Assembly: GCA_013180625.2 (NCBI GenBank)
Contig: SNVD02009812.1
Location: 186,001-250,000, forward strand
Length of the DNA stretch: 64,000 nucleotides
Source: Boswellia sacra
Lineage: Eukaryota; Streptophyta; Magnoliopsida; Sapindales; Burseraceae
Direction of reading: 5' to 3'
The notes beneath the pieces are model-generated. The model was not told where the DNA came from. It worked only from the letters and a program-made list of their open reading frames with translations, and did no database searches. A program made the translations under genes and the position numbers. Shown here one piece after another: positions 23,478-35,397 of this stretch; the stretch's first letter is position 1; the number at the start of each line of letters is the position of its first letter.

Positions 23478-25263
23478 CAATGAGATTTGTATTCATAATG
23501 GCAACAGGGGTTTGTATCATACTGGACGAGGTGTAACAAGAGCATATCATACACTAGTGATATCCCGAGTGTTATTGATGTTCATCGGAATCTCAGTAAG
23601 AAACGCTTACAAGTATTGGTGAACAGGTATCTCGCACAAATATTAATATATGCAGCAGTAGCTTAATTGTAATTAGCTAGCTAGTTAATTATGTGTAGAT
23701 TTTCTCAGTAGCCATCTTTGCTGTAGTGCTCAAGTTCCCTGACTTCTCTTTTGCAACAGTGGAGACCATGACATGACTATTCCCGTAATGAGCACCCACA
23801 AATGGATAAAGATGCTCGACTTGACTATTGAAGATGACTGGCGACCATGGTTTGTGGACGGTCAAGTTGCAGGGTGAGTAATCTTTTGAATTAAGTTGCA
23901 GCTTAGTCACCTTTTTTAATTTAATTGTTTAAAGAAAAATCTTATAATTAATTTTTGAGATTCAAAACTGATTGATCATGAGTTTTTGGAAAAGTTTCTT
24001 GGAAGATGAAAGTTGTTCTTTTTTTAAATTTTGACACAGGAAACAGAAAAATTATGTTTTAATGGTCAAGTGGTTTTTATTATTTTTCATTTTCGAACAT
24101 ATATAGTTTGAAAATTATTAGGGTTAATTTGATAATGACCAGCTTGACCAAACTGTTCTTTTATTTTAAGAGATCAAATGTTTTCTTTAATTGCCTAACA
24201 TAATTCAATCTTAAGGATAAATATACTCTTCGATACTAGTTTAAGACGCATGCAAGTGACGGTTGATGAGCAGTGCTGTCAACTTGTCATTGCTGAAGAT
24301 GAGCTACATTTCTTTTTATATGTGTTTGTAGAGAATGGCTGTGGTATATCTGATGTATCATACATCAATTTGTATAAAAATTATAAATTGATATATAAAA
24401 GTTGTAAACAAGTAATATAAAAGTTGTAATACAATTTTTTTATTTACTGATTTACAACTTTTATATAGTTTTTTGCAACTTTTATTCATCAATTGACGAT
24501 TTTATACAAAAAATTTGCTGGATCGGTACAGATGATGTACTGTAGCCGAACTCATATTTGTACTTGTCAAACTTGTTATCTCATTTTTTATGAGAAGTGC
24601 TCATCAAATTTTCAAATTCATCTTTGTTATCTATCAGCATGTTGAAAGGTTGAACAATTGGATAAATTATTAAGAGAAATTAGGATTTAACTATATTTTA
24701 TAACATGGCTTCAGTTCGGTTATTTTCTCATATTTTCGAGAGACTGCCAGGCATATATGTTCCATAAGCTTAAACTTAATTTTCTAGGTTTTATTTTTAA
24801 TTAGTCCTCTTAAGTGGTGTGAGCTTGCTGATGTAGATACACAATGACGTATTCAGAAGATGGACATCGCTTGACATTTGCAACTGTGAAGGCAAGTAAA
24901 TTAATTAGATAAACAATGGATCTCTAAGATTGGTATAAATGTTGGAGCAGTGATATATATCCCACAACTTTTCCAAAATCATGCATCTCAAGACATGAAA
25001 TTAAAGCTATTACAACATTTATTACATCATTACACTATCTACTTGCCAAGAATTAATTAATTAATATCCATTATTTGAGATACAAAATTTGAGATAGACT
25101 TTGAAAAAAATATGGTATATCTTTGCTCTAAATGTTAAAAAAAATCTTACATAAAACCTCGATCTTGTTCGATATACAGGGTGCAGGTCATGTTGCTCCG
25201 GAGTATAAGCGCCGAGAATGTTATGAGATGTTCCAACGATGGATCCGTTGGTATCCTCTTTAG
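19135..25263 (+). CDS. SCPL: Serine carboxypeptidase-like acyltransferase, gene A (14 exons)
   Basis: Exons: 19135-19322, 19453-19589, 20008-20084, 20184-20306, 20851-20953, 21044-21081, 21180-21281, 22759-22845, 22932-23075, 23330-23401, 23508-23626, 23760-23873, 24837-24891, 25180-25263. All join in frame and give 480 aa, the family length. A hydrophobic segment near residues 32-47 fits a secretory signal or signal anchor; the protein should act in the vacuole or secretory path. Seen: oxyanion motif GGPGCSS, catalytic Ser194 in GDSYSG, Asp in SGDHD (about 401) and His457 in [16 protein letters not shown] and GDSYSG are of the acyltransferase type (1-O-glucose-ester-dependent) rather than peptidase type; the acyl donor and acceptor cannot be read. 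Intron 13 is GC-AG, as in gene B. The 31-residue N-terminal extension before the hydrophobic core is longer than in gene B; no later in-frame Met is available. Confidence 0.9.
19653..19703. repeat. (AT)n microsatellite in intron 2 of gene A
   Basis: About 25 uninterrupted AT units. Confidence 0.95.
21282..22758. other. Long intron 7 of gene A
   Basis: This intron is 1.48 kb, whereas the matching intron of gene B is under 100 bp. It holds GGCCC- and GGTCCGG-rich blocks near both ends (about 21405-21620 and 22465-22575) that look like the ends of an old TIR element. No clean termini or duplication could be fixed. The splice sites are intact. Confidence 0.45.
23442..23473. repeat. (AT)n microsatellite in intron 10 of gene A
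   Basis: About 16 AT units just before the acceptor of exon 11. Confidence 0.9.
24331..24553. mobile_element. MITE in intron 12 of gene A
   Basis: The two halves form a long imperfect inverted repeat of about 100 bp: GGCTGTGGTATATC on the left, GGCTACAGTACATC on the right read in reverse, then ATAAAAGTTGTAAA in both arms. About 220 bp, AT-rich, non-coding, capable of forming a hairpin. The target duplication is unclear. Confidence 0.6.
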
Positions 25264-26054
25264 ATAAGAAAATTCATTTAACTTTATAGAATTTTTGCAA
25301 TTAATTGACTAAAGGCTATGTTTATGCTTTCTTTCTTTTTTTTTTTTTAAATGAATGGATCCTACTGATAGTTTATCACATTTATAGGCGTCTAAACTGA
25401 AAGTTGATAGTATTTATCAAAATAAAAATTCATCTTGAATCTATTATCTTGCCCTTTTAATTATTTATTACATTTTGTTTTTAGAAAATATGATTGGTGC
25501 ATTTTGCACAGCATTTGCGAATAAGCGTGGATGAGAGCTTGGGAGAGCCGGTTGTCTTCTCTTTCTATGCTTTTTTTATTTGTTTCATAATTATATATTT
25601 TTTGGGATAAACAACATGTTTCAACTTAACTAATTACATATATTAAACAATTAATCAAATTATAACAATACAACGAAAATAGAAGGGTACTCCAGATCTC
25701 AAAAGATAATATTTGTTGACGGTTATTTTGTTCATTCTTCAAGCAGCCGTATTAATTTTAAAACACAACCTAATTTCCATGAAAATTTTAGTTTTGAAAA
25801 TCATAATCTATTAGAACTATTAAATCTTAAAGGGTTAAGGGAAATTTACAAATTTGGCTCCCGAAACGGAGGCCTTTTTAACAATAGCCTCCTCTCTTAA
25901 AATTTTCATCCCAATAGCCTCCAACTGGCCTCAAGTTAAGTTTCCGCCTTTGATGGTTCGACGGAATTCGACGATCGTACATGGAGATTTTGACGGGTGG
26001 TTTGACGGATTTCGATGATGATTTGATGAAATTCGATGATGTTCAGTTCACCTT

Positions 26055-27696
26055 TGTGAAGTGCGAAGGCATTTTTGCCTTTCACACTATCCCACATTGG
26101 TGGGAAACAAAATGTAAATGGGGAGGCTTGGCTATATAATAAAGCCTCCTCCTCCCTTTTGACTTGTCCCGAGCTTATGTATTAAGTTTTTCTCTTCTTT
26201 CTCTCTTTTTATCTCCCCCATTCTAATTGTGAGAGAGATTGTAATATTTTTCTTCATAGTAAAATATTTTCGGTCTTGTCCCGTTGAAGTTTCCCTCAAA
26301 TTGAGGGTTTTACCACGTTAAATTTTTGTGCCTTTATTTTATTTATTGCCTTTAATTTATTTACTCTGGAAGGCTAAGCCACCCAAGTTGTCTATTTTAT
26401 TTATTGTGGAAGGCAGTGCCACCCAAGTTGTTATTTATAATATAACAATTTGATTCTTGTTTTTATTTGAGTTGCGGTGGAAGTGCTCAATCTCCTAACA
26501 GTGGTTTTAAAGCCAGGTTGCCAAGGCAAAGCTAAGGGTTAGGGCAATGAGCAGTTACTTGTATGGTTATATACATGTCTAGAAAAGCTTTGTAAAAAAG
26601 ATGATAAGAATCTAAGGAGACTGGCTTTTAAGTGGGACCGCTTGTGACCCTTCCAGTCTTTCCTAAAAGCTTTTCTGGTGTATATTAAATCATACCGGCA
26701 CTTACTACAATTCTTGGTTAGTGTTTAGTAGTGGTGTACTTATACGGATACTATTACTGTTCATGTATACGATACTATTTAAATATACTGTTTACATATA
26801 TAGTACTGTTCACTACAAGACAAATGGCAGCCAAATTTAAGATAGAGAAGTTTGACGGAAACAACTTTAGGCTATGGAAAATAAAAATAAAGGCTATCTT
26901 GAGAAAAGAAAATTGTCTTGAAGCAATTGATGGAATACCGGAAAGTATGCAAGATGAAAAGAAATGGGAGAAGATAGATGGTGATGAGATGGTAAGTCTA
27001 CATTTAGCAGTTGCAAACGAAGTGCTATCAAGTATTCAAGAATTAAACTTTGTAAAGGAGATTTGGGATATGATGACAAGCTTGTATGAAGCCAAATCTC
27101 TGCACAATAAAATTTTTTTGAAAAGGAAGCTGTACACTCTTTGTATGTCAGAAACCACTCCGGTGACTAAACATACCAATACTTGAAAGACATTATTCTC
27201 TCAGCTCTCAACGATGAAGTATAACATAGAAGAGAAGGAACGAGCTGAGCTTTTACTTCAGACTCTACCTGATTCATATGATAATCTCATCCTTAACTTA
27301 GCAAATGGTTCAATGAATTCATCTCTAGTCTTTAATGATGTTGCGGCCATTATCTTGGAAGAAGAAAGCAGATATAAAAACAAGGAAGATAGAATAATGA
27401 CTTGTCTCAAGCTTATATATTAAGCTTTTCTCTTCTTTCTCCCTTGTTATCTCCTCCATTCTAATTGTGAGAGAGATTGTAATATTTTTCTTCATAGTAA
27501 AATATTTTCGGTCTTGTCCCGTGGAGGTTTCCTTTATTTATTGCCTTTAATTTATTTACTCTGTAAGGTTGAGCCACCCAAGTTGTCTATTTTATTTATT
27601 GTGGAAGGCAATGCCACCCAAGTTGTTATTTCTAATATAACAATTTGATTCTTATCTTTTATTTTAGTTGCAGTGAAAGTGCTTAATCTCCTAACA
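26055..27696 (+). mobile_element. Internally deleted copia element
   Basis: Flanked by a perfect 5-bp duplication ACCTT (26050-26054, 27697-27701). The 5' LTR is 26055-26500 (TGTGAAG...CTCCTAACA), followed by a primer-site-like TGGTTTTAAAGCC at 26502. The 3' LTR is represented only by its last 300 bp (about 27397-27696). Everything between gag and the middle of the 3' LTR is gone, so protease, integrase and RT are absent. Confidence 0.88.
26824..27400 (+). pseudogene. Copia gag (UBN2-type) fragment
   Basis: Begins MAAKFKIEKFDGNNFRLW, the usual start of this copia gag group, and continues through EIWDMMTSLYEAKS and LLQTLPDSYDNLI. One in-frame TGA at 27184 separates two open parts of the same frame. 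It ends where sequence jumps into the 3' LTR, before the zinc knuckle. Confidence 0.85.
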
Positions 27697-28134
27697 ACCT
27701 TCAATGGTTCAAGGGTATACTCCACCTGAAAATCTTTCTTCAATGGCGCCCCAAGCTTCCTCTAGTTTCTCCATTGTGGTTTCTATGGCAAAAATCCCAC
27801 GTTCAAGATATGGTTTTGTTTCTTACTGTTTCTTCAACATAGGTAACATCGCATGACTTTTTGAGACCTTGCAGCATCCATGTGACATTCGGTAGCCTTC
27901 AATTCCAAATCTTTTCTAGGAGACTAGTGGTTTTGCCCTGGATTGTTCAAAACCTCTGTTATAGAGGAGGGGAGACGAACAATTACAATGGAGGGGAGGG
28001 GAGGGGAGGGAAGGGATAAGAGTACTAGTGTCATTTCAATGATGGAGGCAACGGTATGACAATTTTAGTAGAGGAGGTTATGTCGAAAAAGGCCCCCAAT
28101 TTTTGGCCAATTCTGTGATTTTCCCAAGGGTTAA

Positions 28135-30541
28135 TTCAAAAATCCCTATAGCTTAAATTGAGGTACAGGAAACCTCATATATTTAAAAAAAAAAAAAAAC
28201 CATCATGCTTTCCACAATTAACAACCAACCCCAAAACTAAAAGATTAACTTCAACATTGACATTAATAGAAAAGTATAGTGTTTAACTCTTTCTGGCATG
28301 AATGAGTTGCAACATTATCGCAACGTTGCCATTTCACCCACAGCAAAGTGTGCATCATCGGGCATTGATAATTTACCTAACTACTTCATCTGTTTCATCT
28401 CCTCAAGCTGCAAAATGACTACAACTTTTCTTATTTCAAAAAGGGAAAATGAAATATTAACGAAGTAAACAAAGAATTTTGATTGATTTCTTGGCTGAAA
28501 AATCTATGTAGGAAAAAATAACATAATTTCTCTCTGTCTTTTCTAGGAAAACTGTCAAAATCCTAGTTTTTGGTTGGATTGTGTATGGTACGTGGATAAA
28601 ATTATTAGACAATTATAGGGTTACCTTCTATAAAATACTAGAAGAAAAACTAAGAAGGAAAGAAGAAGCTAGAGAAAACCAAAGAAGTCTTATCAGTCTC
28701 CTCGAGAAGGAGAGAAGCCAAAGAGAAGTGGAGGGAACTCCAATGGTTTCTAATGTAATTTTTTTTTCATTCATTATTTATTTTTTGAAAAAATTTTATG
28801 TTGTGATTTTGGATTGGTATAGAGAGGATTAATCAAATGTCGGTTCTACCCTTTACTCTTTTTTTTCATGAAGTCAAAGCTGGTCAACTATCAGTTTGGG
28901 GGCTGGTTGTTACTTGTGTAAAACATGGTGGATGGGTTTGCTGTCATTTTTGAAACTCATAGACTTCCTCGCCATTCACTAAACACCTTGGGTTTTTTTT
29001 TTTTTTTAATCCCAATCCCAAATACCAAAGGAGTCAAACCCATAGAAAAATTTCTTATTTTGGATCCCTTCCTCATAGATGACTTAACATTTTTCAACAA
29101 ATTTGTATCACATGATTCTCAATCTAGATTACCATTCGCTAATTTCACTTAAATAAAAATCATATCTCTGTCAGAGATGAGAGGATCTAAATATTGGACT
29201 GTTAGTGGCTAATTAAAATTTTGATTCTAACGATAATACCCCTTTCTCGATCTTGGGGCATTAATATATTAACGAGTTAATATCATTTTGTTATGAATTT
29301 TAAGCACTTTCAAGTGTGCGGTTGAACTGAAGTCTGAATCACGTGTTATATACAAGATTCAATTCACATTTTACAGTTGGCCAACTACCGCAAGAATTAA
29401 TAATTTAAACTAATTAATGGAAATTGCAGCACTTTGATAACGAATTATATTGGTTCAGAAGAAATCGAAACGTTGTACATCCAAATTTCGAAGGGTGAAC
29501 TTCACTTAAGAAATTTAGGTGAAGATTATGGTGCAAACGTGCAATTAATAATAAAAAAGTGTAAATTATTTTAAAGATAAGGATAAAGTACGGATCCTTT
29601 AATGAACAGTCATCTTTACTAACAAATTCCCTCCTCTTGTAATAATTTGCAGAATTTTTGTATACGTATTTGCTTCTATGTATGATAAAAATTTTCGTAT
29701 GTAACCTACGTGCCACCACTAATAAACGTGGAACCACAACTTTCTATAAAAAGAAACCAATCGAAGTTTGACTACCTAAAGAAAGTTTGGTATAAAAGAT
29801 GTTAATTAAAATATTTGATTCGGACACATCAAATTAACCAAACCGTTTCTTGTCACGTGTTCATCTAATCAAACTACCAATTTGTAGATTATTGAGTGCT
29901 TTGTCACGTGCTTCGCTACCTCGTATTTGATGTGTATACACACAATGGTGGTAGATAACATTCTTATTCATCGACCAAGTGCATGCTCTATCTAATTCAA
30001 ATATTCCTCATTGATATCAGATCGTGGATCAATTTAATTAATTAATAGAGGCATGAGAAGGAAGACAGTTCATGCTTGTTGACTTGCATTTATGGTTTAA
30101 AAATGATATCTCTCATTTCCTTTTCTAACTAACATTATTTGGTGGTATTTAATGCACACGTGAAGTTACTTGCTACAAAAAAATAAAATTACTTACACAA
30201 ATTTTTTAATACGAACTGATAACATTTAGAATATGATTGTCAACTTAATTTGGGAAAACCGAGAGGTTTTTCAGTTGCTCATCGAAGTATAAGTTGGGCC
30301 TTTGAGTGAAATAGTAAAGATGAAAATAGAAAATAAAAAAGGGATTCATGTTAGTGATTAGTAGTTAAGAAATGATTTCAAAGGTAAAAATATATAATCA
30401 TTTTATTTTATGTCCATACAATTTGAAGTGGTATGATATTAATGGATAGATAAAAAATAACAAATAAATAAAATAAAATTTAAGATAATTATTCATTCAA
30501 TAAAAATGTGACATAGTAAATATATGACGATGTTCTATGAA
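28135..30541. promoter_or_regulatory. Intergenic region upstream of gene B with four G-boxes
   Basis: No gene is recognised; short ORFs here look random. Palindromic CACGTG G-boxes occur at 29340-29345, 29854-29859, 29905-29910 and 30157-30162, that is 1.4-2.2 kb upstream of the gene B ATG. G-boxes bind bZIP and bHLH factors in plants. Whether these act on gene B is inference. Confidence 0.4.
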
Positions 30542-30549
30542 GTAGTTTC

Positions 30550-31046
30550 TAGGCTTGAGCATTTGCCCCGGCCCCATCACTAACCCGGCCGGACCCGGTC
30601 CAACGGACCCGTCCCGGATCACTGTAAGGGGCGGATACGGGACTGTATAGAGTCTGCCCCGTCCGAGGCGGGTCCGGGGTCGGGTCTTGCCTCTAAACCC
30701 ATTGGACTCGTCCCGCTCCGCACAGTTAAGGGTATAAATGAAAAAATTCAAAATATAGAGACTTAGAGGTAATTTCAGGGGGTTATTTTGTTAAATTTTA
30801 ATATATAAGAACTTTCAGAATATATTTGTTTTTTATTTTTATTTTTTGGATTTTTGGCCGTGACGTAAGCATGTTAATGATATTATATGAAATTATGGAT
30901 GGACTTAAAATAAATATTGTGGGTGATGAGATTGAAAAATATAAATATTATGAGGTGTAAAAAAATTTTGTGGAGCGGGTATGGATCTGACTCTTTTTTT
31001 CTGTCCCACCCCGTACCCGTCCCGTCCTGACCCGGTACCAAGCCTA
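30550..31046. mobile_element. hAT-type MITE, 497 bp
   Basis: The ends are TAGGCTTGAGC and TACCAAGCCTA with a perfect 8-bp duplication GTAGTTTC at 30542-30549 and 31047-31054. Both ends carry GGGTCCG/CCCGACC-type repeats. Non-coding. It lies 480 bp upstream of the gene B ATG. Confidence 0.9.
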
Positions 31047-31054
31047 GTAGTTTC

Positions 31055-31523
31055 ACTTTTAGTTCTATTGCAAAGATTTTGACATGCTGCAAAATGTTGT
31101 TTTTAGCGAAAAGGCAACCGTTGTAAATCTTCTTTGACCCTTAGAAGGCGGAGTAGCTCCGTGTCATAGTCAGAGAAGTTTTAAAATTATACACAACAAA
31201 ACTAAAACAATAAAAAAATTCCAATTTAACCCCTTTAATCAAATTTTTTATACATAGACATAACTATTAAGAAATTGTCAGCCTGGCTTCATCCTTGACC
31301 TTGTTGTAGATAAAGCTTATTCTAAATTGCAAATGAACATGTGGCTTAATAGTAATATAATTAATTTTTGTGATTAGGAGCCAAAATCTTCCGAATTGGA
31401 TCCCTTTTATTTTTTTAAATATTTTAGTTTTCGATCTTAAAGCTGTATAAATCTGTAAGATTAATCTAAAAAGTTTCTCTAGCCCGGGGTATCATTTCTA
31501 GCTAGCTTGACTGGTGAAGAGAC
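31055..31523 (+). promoter_or_regulatory. Proximal promoter of SCPL gene B
   Basis: The 470 bp between the hAT MITE and the ATG. A TATAAAT box lies at 31446-31452, about 72 bp before the ATG, leaving room for a leader of about 45 bp. This TATA box is the best core-promoter candidate. Confidence 0.5.
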
Positions 31524-34500
31524 ATGGCAACGCCACCACAAGCATCTGCTACTATGCAGCTTCCCCTGAAGTGGGCAAGTTTGCGTATCCTCCTTCTACT
31601 AATTCTCTCAGCAACAACAGGCTTTTCCGGGGAGATTGTCAAGTATCTTCCAGGATACGACGGTGAACTTCCATTCAAACTCGAAACCGGGTAAACCTAT
31701 TAATTCATTTCTTCCTTCATTCTATTCATTTATTTTTTTCTGTATCTTGTTGTTCATTTTATACAAGCAACGAAATGCGGTTGTTTTTGGACAGATACAT
31801 AAGCGTAGGTGACTCAGAGCTATTCTATTACTTCATCGAATCGCAAGGTGACCCTCAAGAGGATCCTCTGTTTCTTTGGCTGACCGGAGGCCCTGGCTGC
31901 TCCTCTTTCTGTGGATTAGTCTATGAAATTGGTACCGCATTTGTGCCTTATCTTGCTTCTAAAGTAATATTATATGATTTCTTCTGCAATCATAGATCGT
32001 CATTCAATAGCAACAAGCTGACTACTGGTCGAGGTGTTTCATGAAACTCAATTCAATTTAAAAAATTTGAAATCAATGGCGGTAAAGTGTAGTGCCAACA
32101 GGATCAGTCTATTTCTATCAGAGTCAACAGGATAGCATTAATAGTTTCCGTTTCTATCTCATGTAAATGGGGTCAATACTGTTAGGTAGCGTAGTTCTTC
32201 GTTATTAATTGACTAGACATTGGCTACAGGGTATATAAAATTCAATTTAATTCCCTTAAACCAACCAATCAAATCTAATCCAACCAGATTTTATAATATA
32301 TTTTTTGTTAATTTTGCAGTTAAGTTCAATTTCCAAGTGACAAAAATATCTTTCTACATAATTTGATTTATCACATTAAAAATAAGTTATCGAGTTGATG
32401 AATTCTATTAATCAAATTTGTTGAACTAGAAGTTACTCTAAAGATACAATGTCAACGTTGTTTGTTTATCAGTGCCATCTTACCAACTTTTTTGGAATGC
32501 GCGTTTTGGTATGTTGACTGTTAAAAAGTTTCACTTTGCAAAAACTCAAAAAAGTCCCTCAATCTTGATTATTTTCTCTTATTTCTTCTATCTACTTTTG
32601 CCAAAAATCTAAACGTAATGTACGGCCATTTCTAGTTTTTTCTTTCATTATATTATATTGGATTTATATTCTCTAATTAAACAATGGATTTAATTAGTTT
32701 TTTAAGGTTTGAATTGGACCAGATTTATGTCCATAGAAGTTTTCAGAGATTGTATTTCAATTATTAGCAATTGGATTGGATTATCTTGAATTTGATTAGA
32801 TTAAAAAATCTTCTAACGCATTGACAATGACATTGAATTGGATTTACTCGTAACCAAATTCATTGAATCATAGAGAAAAAATATCAATGGTTGATGAATT
32901 ATCGAATCACTATCGAACTTATGTGCTAAGATGAGTCTATATTTAAACTTAAAATGCTCTCACCTAGAACCTAATATTTGAAAATTTTTTTGCAAATAAT
33001 TGCATTACCACATGTCAAATTGCATCAATATTACATTCTGAAGTGATGTGTTCATCTGCATTTTGTGCAGGTCCACTGGAGTTTAATATTGACAATTACA
33101 AGGGGGGTTTACCAACGCTTAAGAATTACCCATTTGCATGGACAAAGGTGCGCATATATCACAACAATAAAGTCTATAGAAATCGTATTAAATTAGTGAT
33201 TACTTAGACAACTTGAATCTCAAAATTTTCGGAGTTACATATTTTTGAAAAATTTTCTTCCCGTCCCTGTTCAGTAACTGATATTCTAGAGAAATGTTGC
33301 TAATTATATGTGGTGAAATACTCCAGACAGCCAGCATTATATTCTTAGACGCACCTGTGGGCACCGGTTTCTCCTATTCAAGAACACAAGAAGGTTGGCC
33401 TACCTCAGACTCCAAATCAGCAGAGCAGTCCTATGAGTTTCTTAAGAAGGTGAGTGAAATTACTCAACCAAAAAGGAGAAAGATATATATATTAATTAAA
33501 TCATAAATTAATGTAACAACATTGTCAATAGTGTTAAATATGAGTTTCAAATTATGTTGCAGTGGTTACTCGAACACCCACAATATCTCCGACTTGAACT
33601 ATATATTGGTGGTGATTCGTACTCGGGCATAATTGTTCCTCTAGTCACCAAAATGATTTTAGAGGGTAAGTCATCTCTCTGATTCTGAAACCAAATCATA
33701 GTTGTACTTTTGACTTGCCAGTCTTAAGATTTACCATATATGCTGAATTGCCATATGCAGGAAATGGACCCCATGCCCAGCCACATATGAATTTGATAGT
33801 ATGTAATCTAATAGATTCATTCGTTTTTCTGATAGCAATAATGGTGTAGCATATGTAGTAATTTACTTGGAATGATCACAGGGGTACCTGCTTGGGAGCC
33901 CGCGTACAGATTCAGTGATTGATGAAAATTCAAAAGTAATATTTGCACATCGCATGGCCCTTATATCAGATGAACTCTATGAGGTGCTTTCATTTGATTT
34001 AGTGTTTACATTTTCTTTTCTTTTAATCGCATAGTTTTGCCAACTAAGCCTGAGAGCCAGTGCTTTTCCAGGACCTCAAAGAATCTTGCAATGAGAGCTA
34101 TGTGGACGTAGACCCATCTAATACATTATGTGTAACTGATCTTGAAGCTTACAACGAGGTAAGTTAATTAGCGCTTCCGATTCCTGTAAATCAATCCAAT
34201 TTCTCCAAGCCTGCCGAACCTGACGTTGGATTCATTTCCTAAATTTGCAGTGCGTCAAGGATTTATATCGTAATAATATCCTGGAACCTAAGTGTACTTT
34301 TGCATCCCCAGACGGAGACAATTACGCAGAACTGCCTCACAGAGCTCTCCAAGAAAATCCTACACATTTCATGCTTTCACCACCAAAAATTCCTGAGCTA
34401 TGGTGCAGGGTAAACCAAAATTTCCAGGCTGCATTACAGTTTTCAACTTTGAAGTATATGCGCATCGTCATTGTGACTCATTTTTGTTGAATTACTTTTC

Positions 34501-35397
34501 CAGAATTTTAATTATGCGATCGCCTACATTTGGGCTAATAGTCCGGAAGTCCAAGATGCTCTACATGTTCGAAAGGTTTGTGTTTAATTAGCAAAACAAG
34601 TTCAATAATTTACAGAACAACTCCAAATGTTATTGATCAGTTCTTTATTTATGACTGTAACAGGGTTCAATAGATGATTGGTCAAGGTGCAACAAGAGCT
34701 TATCATACACGAAGGATGTCTTAAGTGTGGTTGATGTTCATCGATATCTCAGTACAAAAGGCTTACAAGTACTGGTGGATAGGTAAAGATCGGTTTCCAA
34801 CACACAGAAGAAACCCCTTAAAAACCATAAATCCTCACATGATATTTCCGAATTTGGAAATGACGCCAATTATTAGATAGAATATTTATCTTCATTAATT
34901 AATTCCTCCTTATAATTCTATTTCTCACATTTCAAAGCCTCTAACTATAGCATTTCTGTTGCCATAGTGGTGATCGTGACATGGTTGTTCCCTTTGTGGG
35001 TACTGAGAAATGGATAAAGTCTCTCAACTTGACCGTTGCGAGTGACTGGCGGCCATGGTATGTTAATGGTCAAGTTGCAGGGTGAGTGATCTATATCTAA
35101 AAGTCTTGTTAATTTGCCTAATTTTAAAATTATAACTATTGATTTGCAACTAAAACTCTAAAACAAACTTTCAATTGGCAGATACACTATAAAGTATTCA
35201 GAGCATGGCTATCGACTCACATATGCAACTGTGAAGGCAAGTTTAATTAACAATTTAATAAAGAATTAGATCTTAGATATTTTTTATCTGACGAGGTTTC
35301 TTGTTTTGTCTAGGGTGCGGGTCACACAGCTCCAGAGTATTACCGCAGAGAATGTTATGAAATGTTTGATAGGTGGATTCATTGGTATCCTTTGTAG
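31524..35397 (+). CDS. SCPL: Serine carboxypeptidase-like acyltransferase, gene B (14 exons)
   Basis: Exons: 31524-31690, 31795-31931, 33071-33147, 33327-33449, 33563-33665, 33761-33798, 33882-33983, 34072-34158, 34251-34409, 34504-34575, 34664-34782, 34968-35081, 35182-35236, 35314-35397. They join in frame to 478 aa. Exon lengths equal those of gene A except exons 1 and 9, proving tandem duplication. A signal-peptide-like core ([11 protein letters not shown]) lies at residues 21-31. Seen: [19 protein letters not shown], catalytic Ser187 in GDSYSG, Asp in SGDRD (about 399) and His455 in GAGH. Exon 9 is 15 bp longer than in gene A, in the variable region before WCR. Intron 13 has a GC donor (AAG|GCAAGT). 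An acyltransferase role on glucose-ester substrates in the vacuole is inferred from the clade; hydrolase activity is less likely. Confidence 0.92.

Larger units (their letters stand above)
25839..28125. mobile_element. Mutator-like element carrying a nested copia remnant
   Basis: The ends are GGGAAATTTACA and TGTGATTTTCCC, flanked by a perfect 9-bp duplication AAGGGTTAA at 25830-25838 and 28126-28134. The inverted similarity continues inward (GGAGGCCTTTTT, ATAGCCTCCTC). Without the nested copia element (26050-27701) it would be about 640 bp and non-coding. A GGGGA-rich run lies at 27993-28015. It begins 575 bp after the stop codon of SCPL gene A. Confidence 0.85.

Noticed and set aside
28581..28832. 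83-codon Lys/Glu-rich ORF
   Set aside because: It has no homology I recognise, and its second half is low-complexity Phe/Ile from T-rich DNA.
33294..33506. Separate short gene suggested by a 70-codon ORF
   Set aside because: It is exon 4 of SCPL gene B read on into introns.
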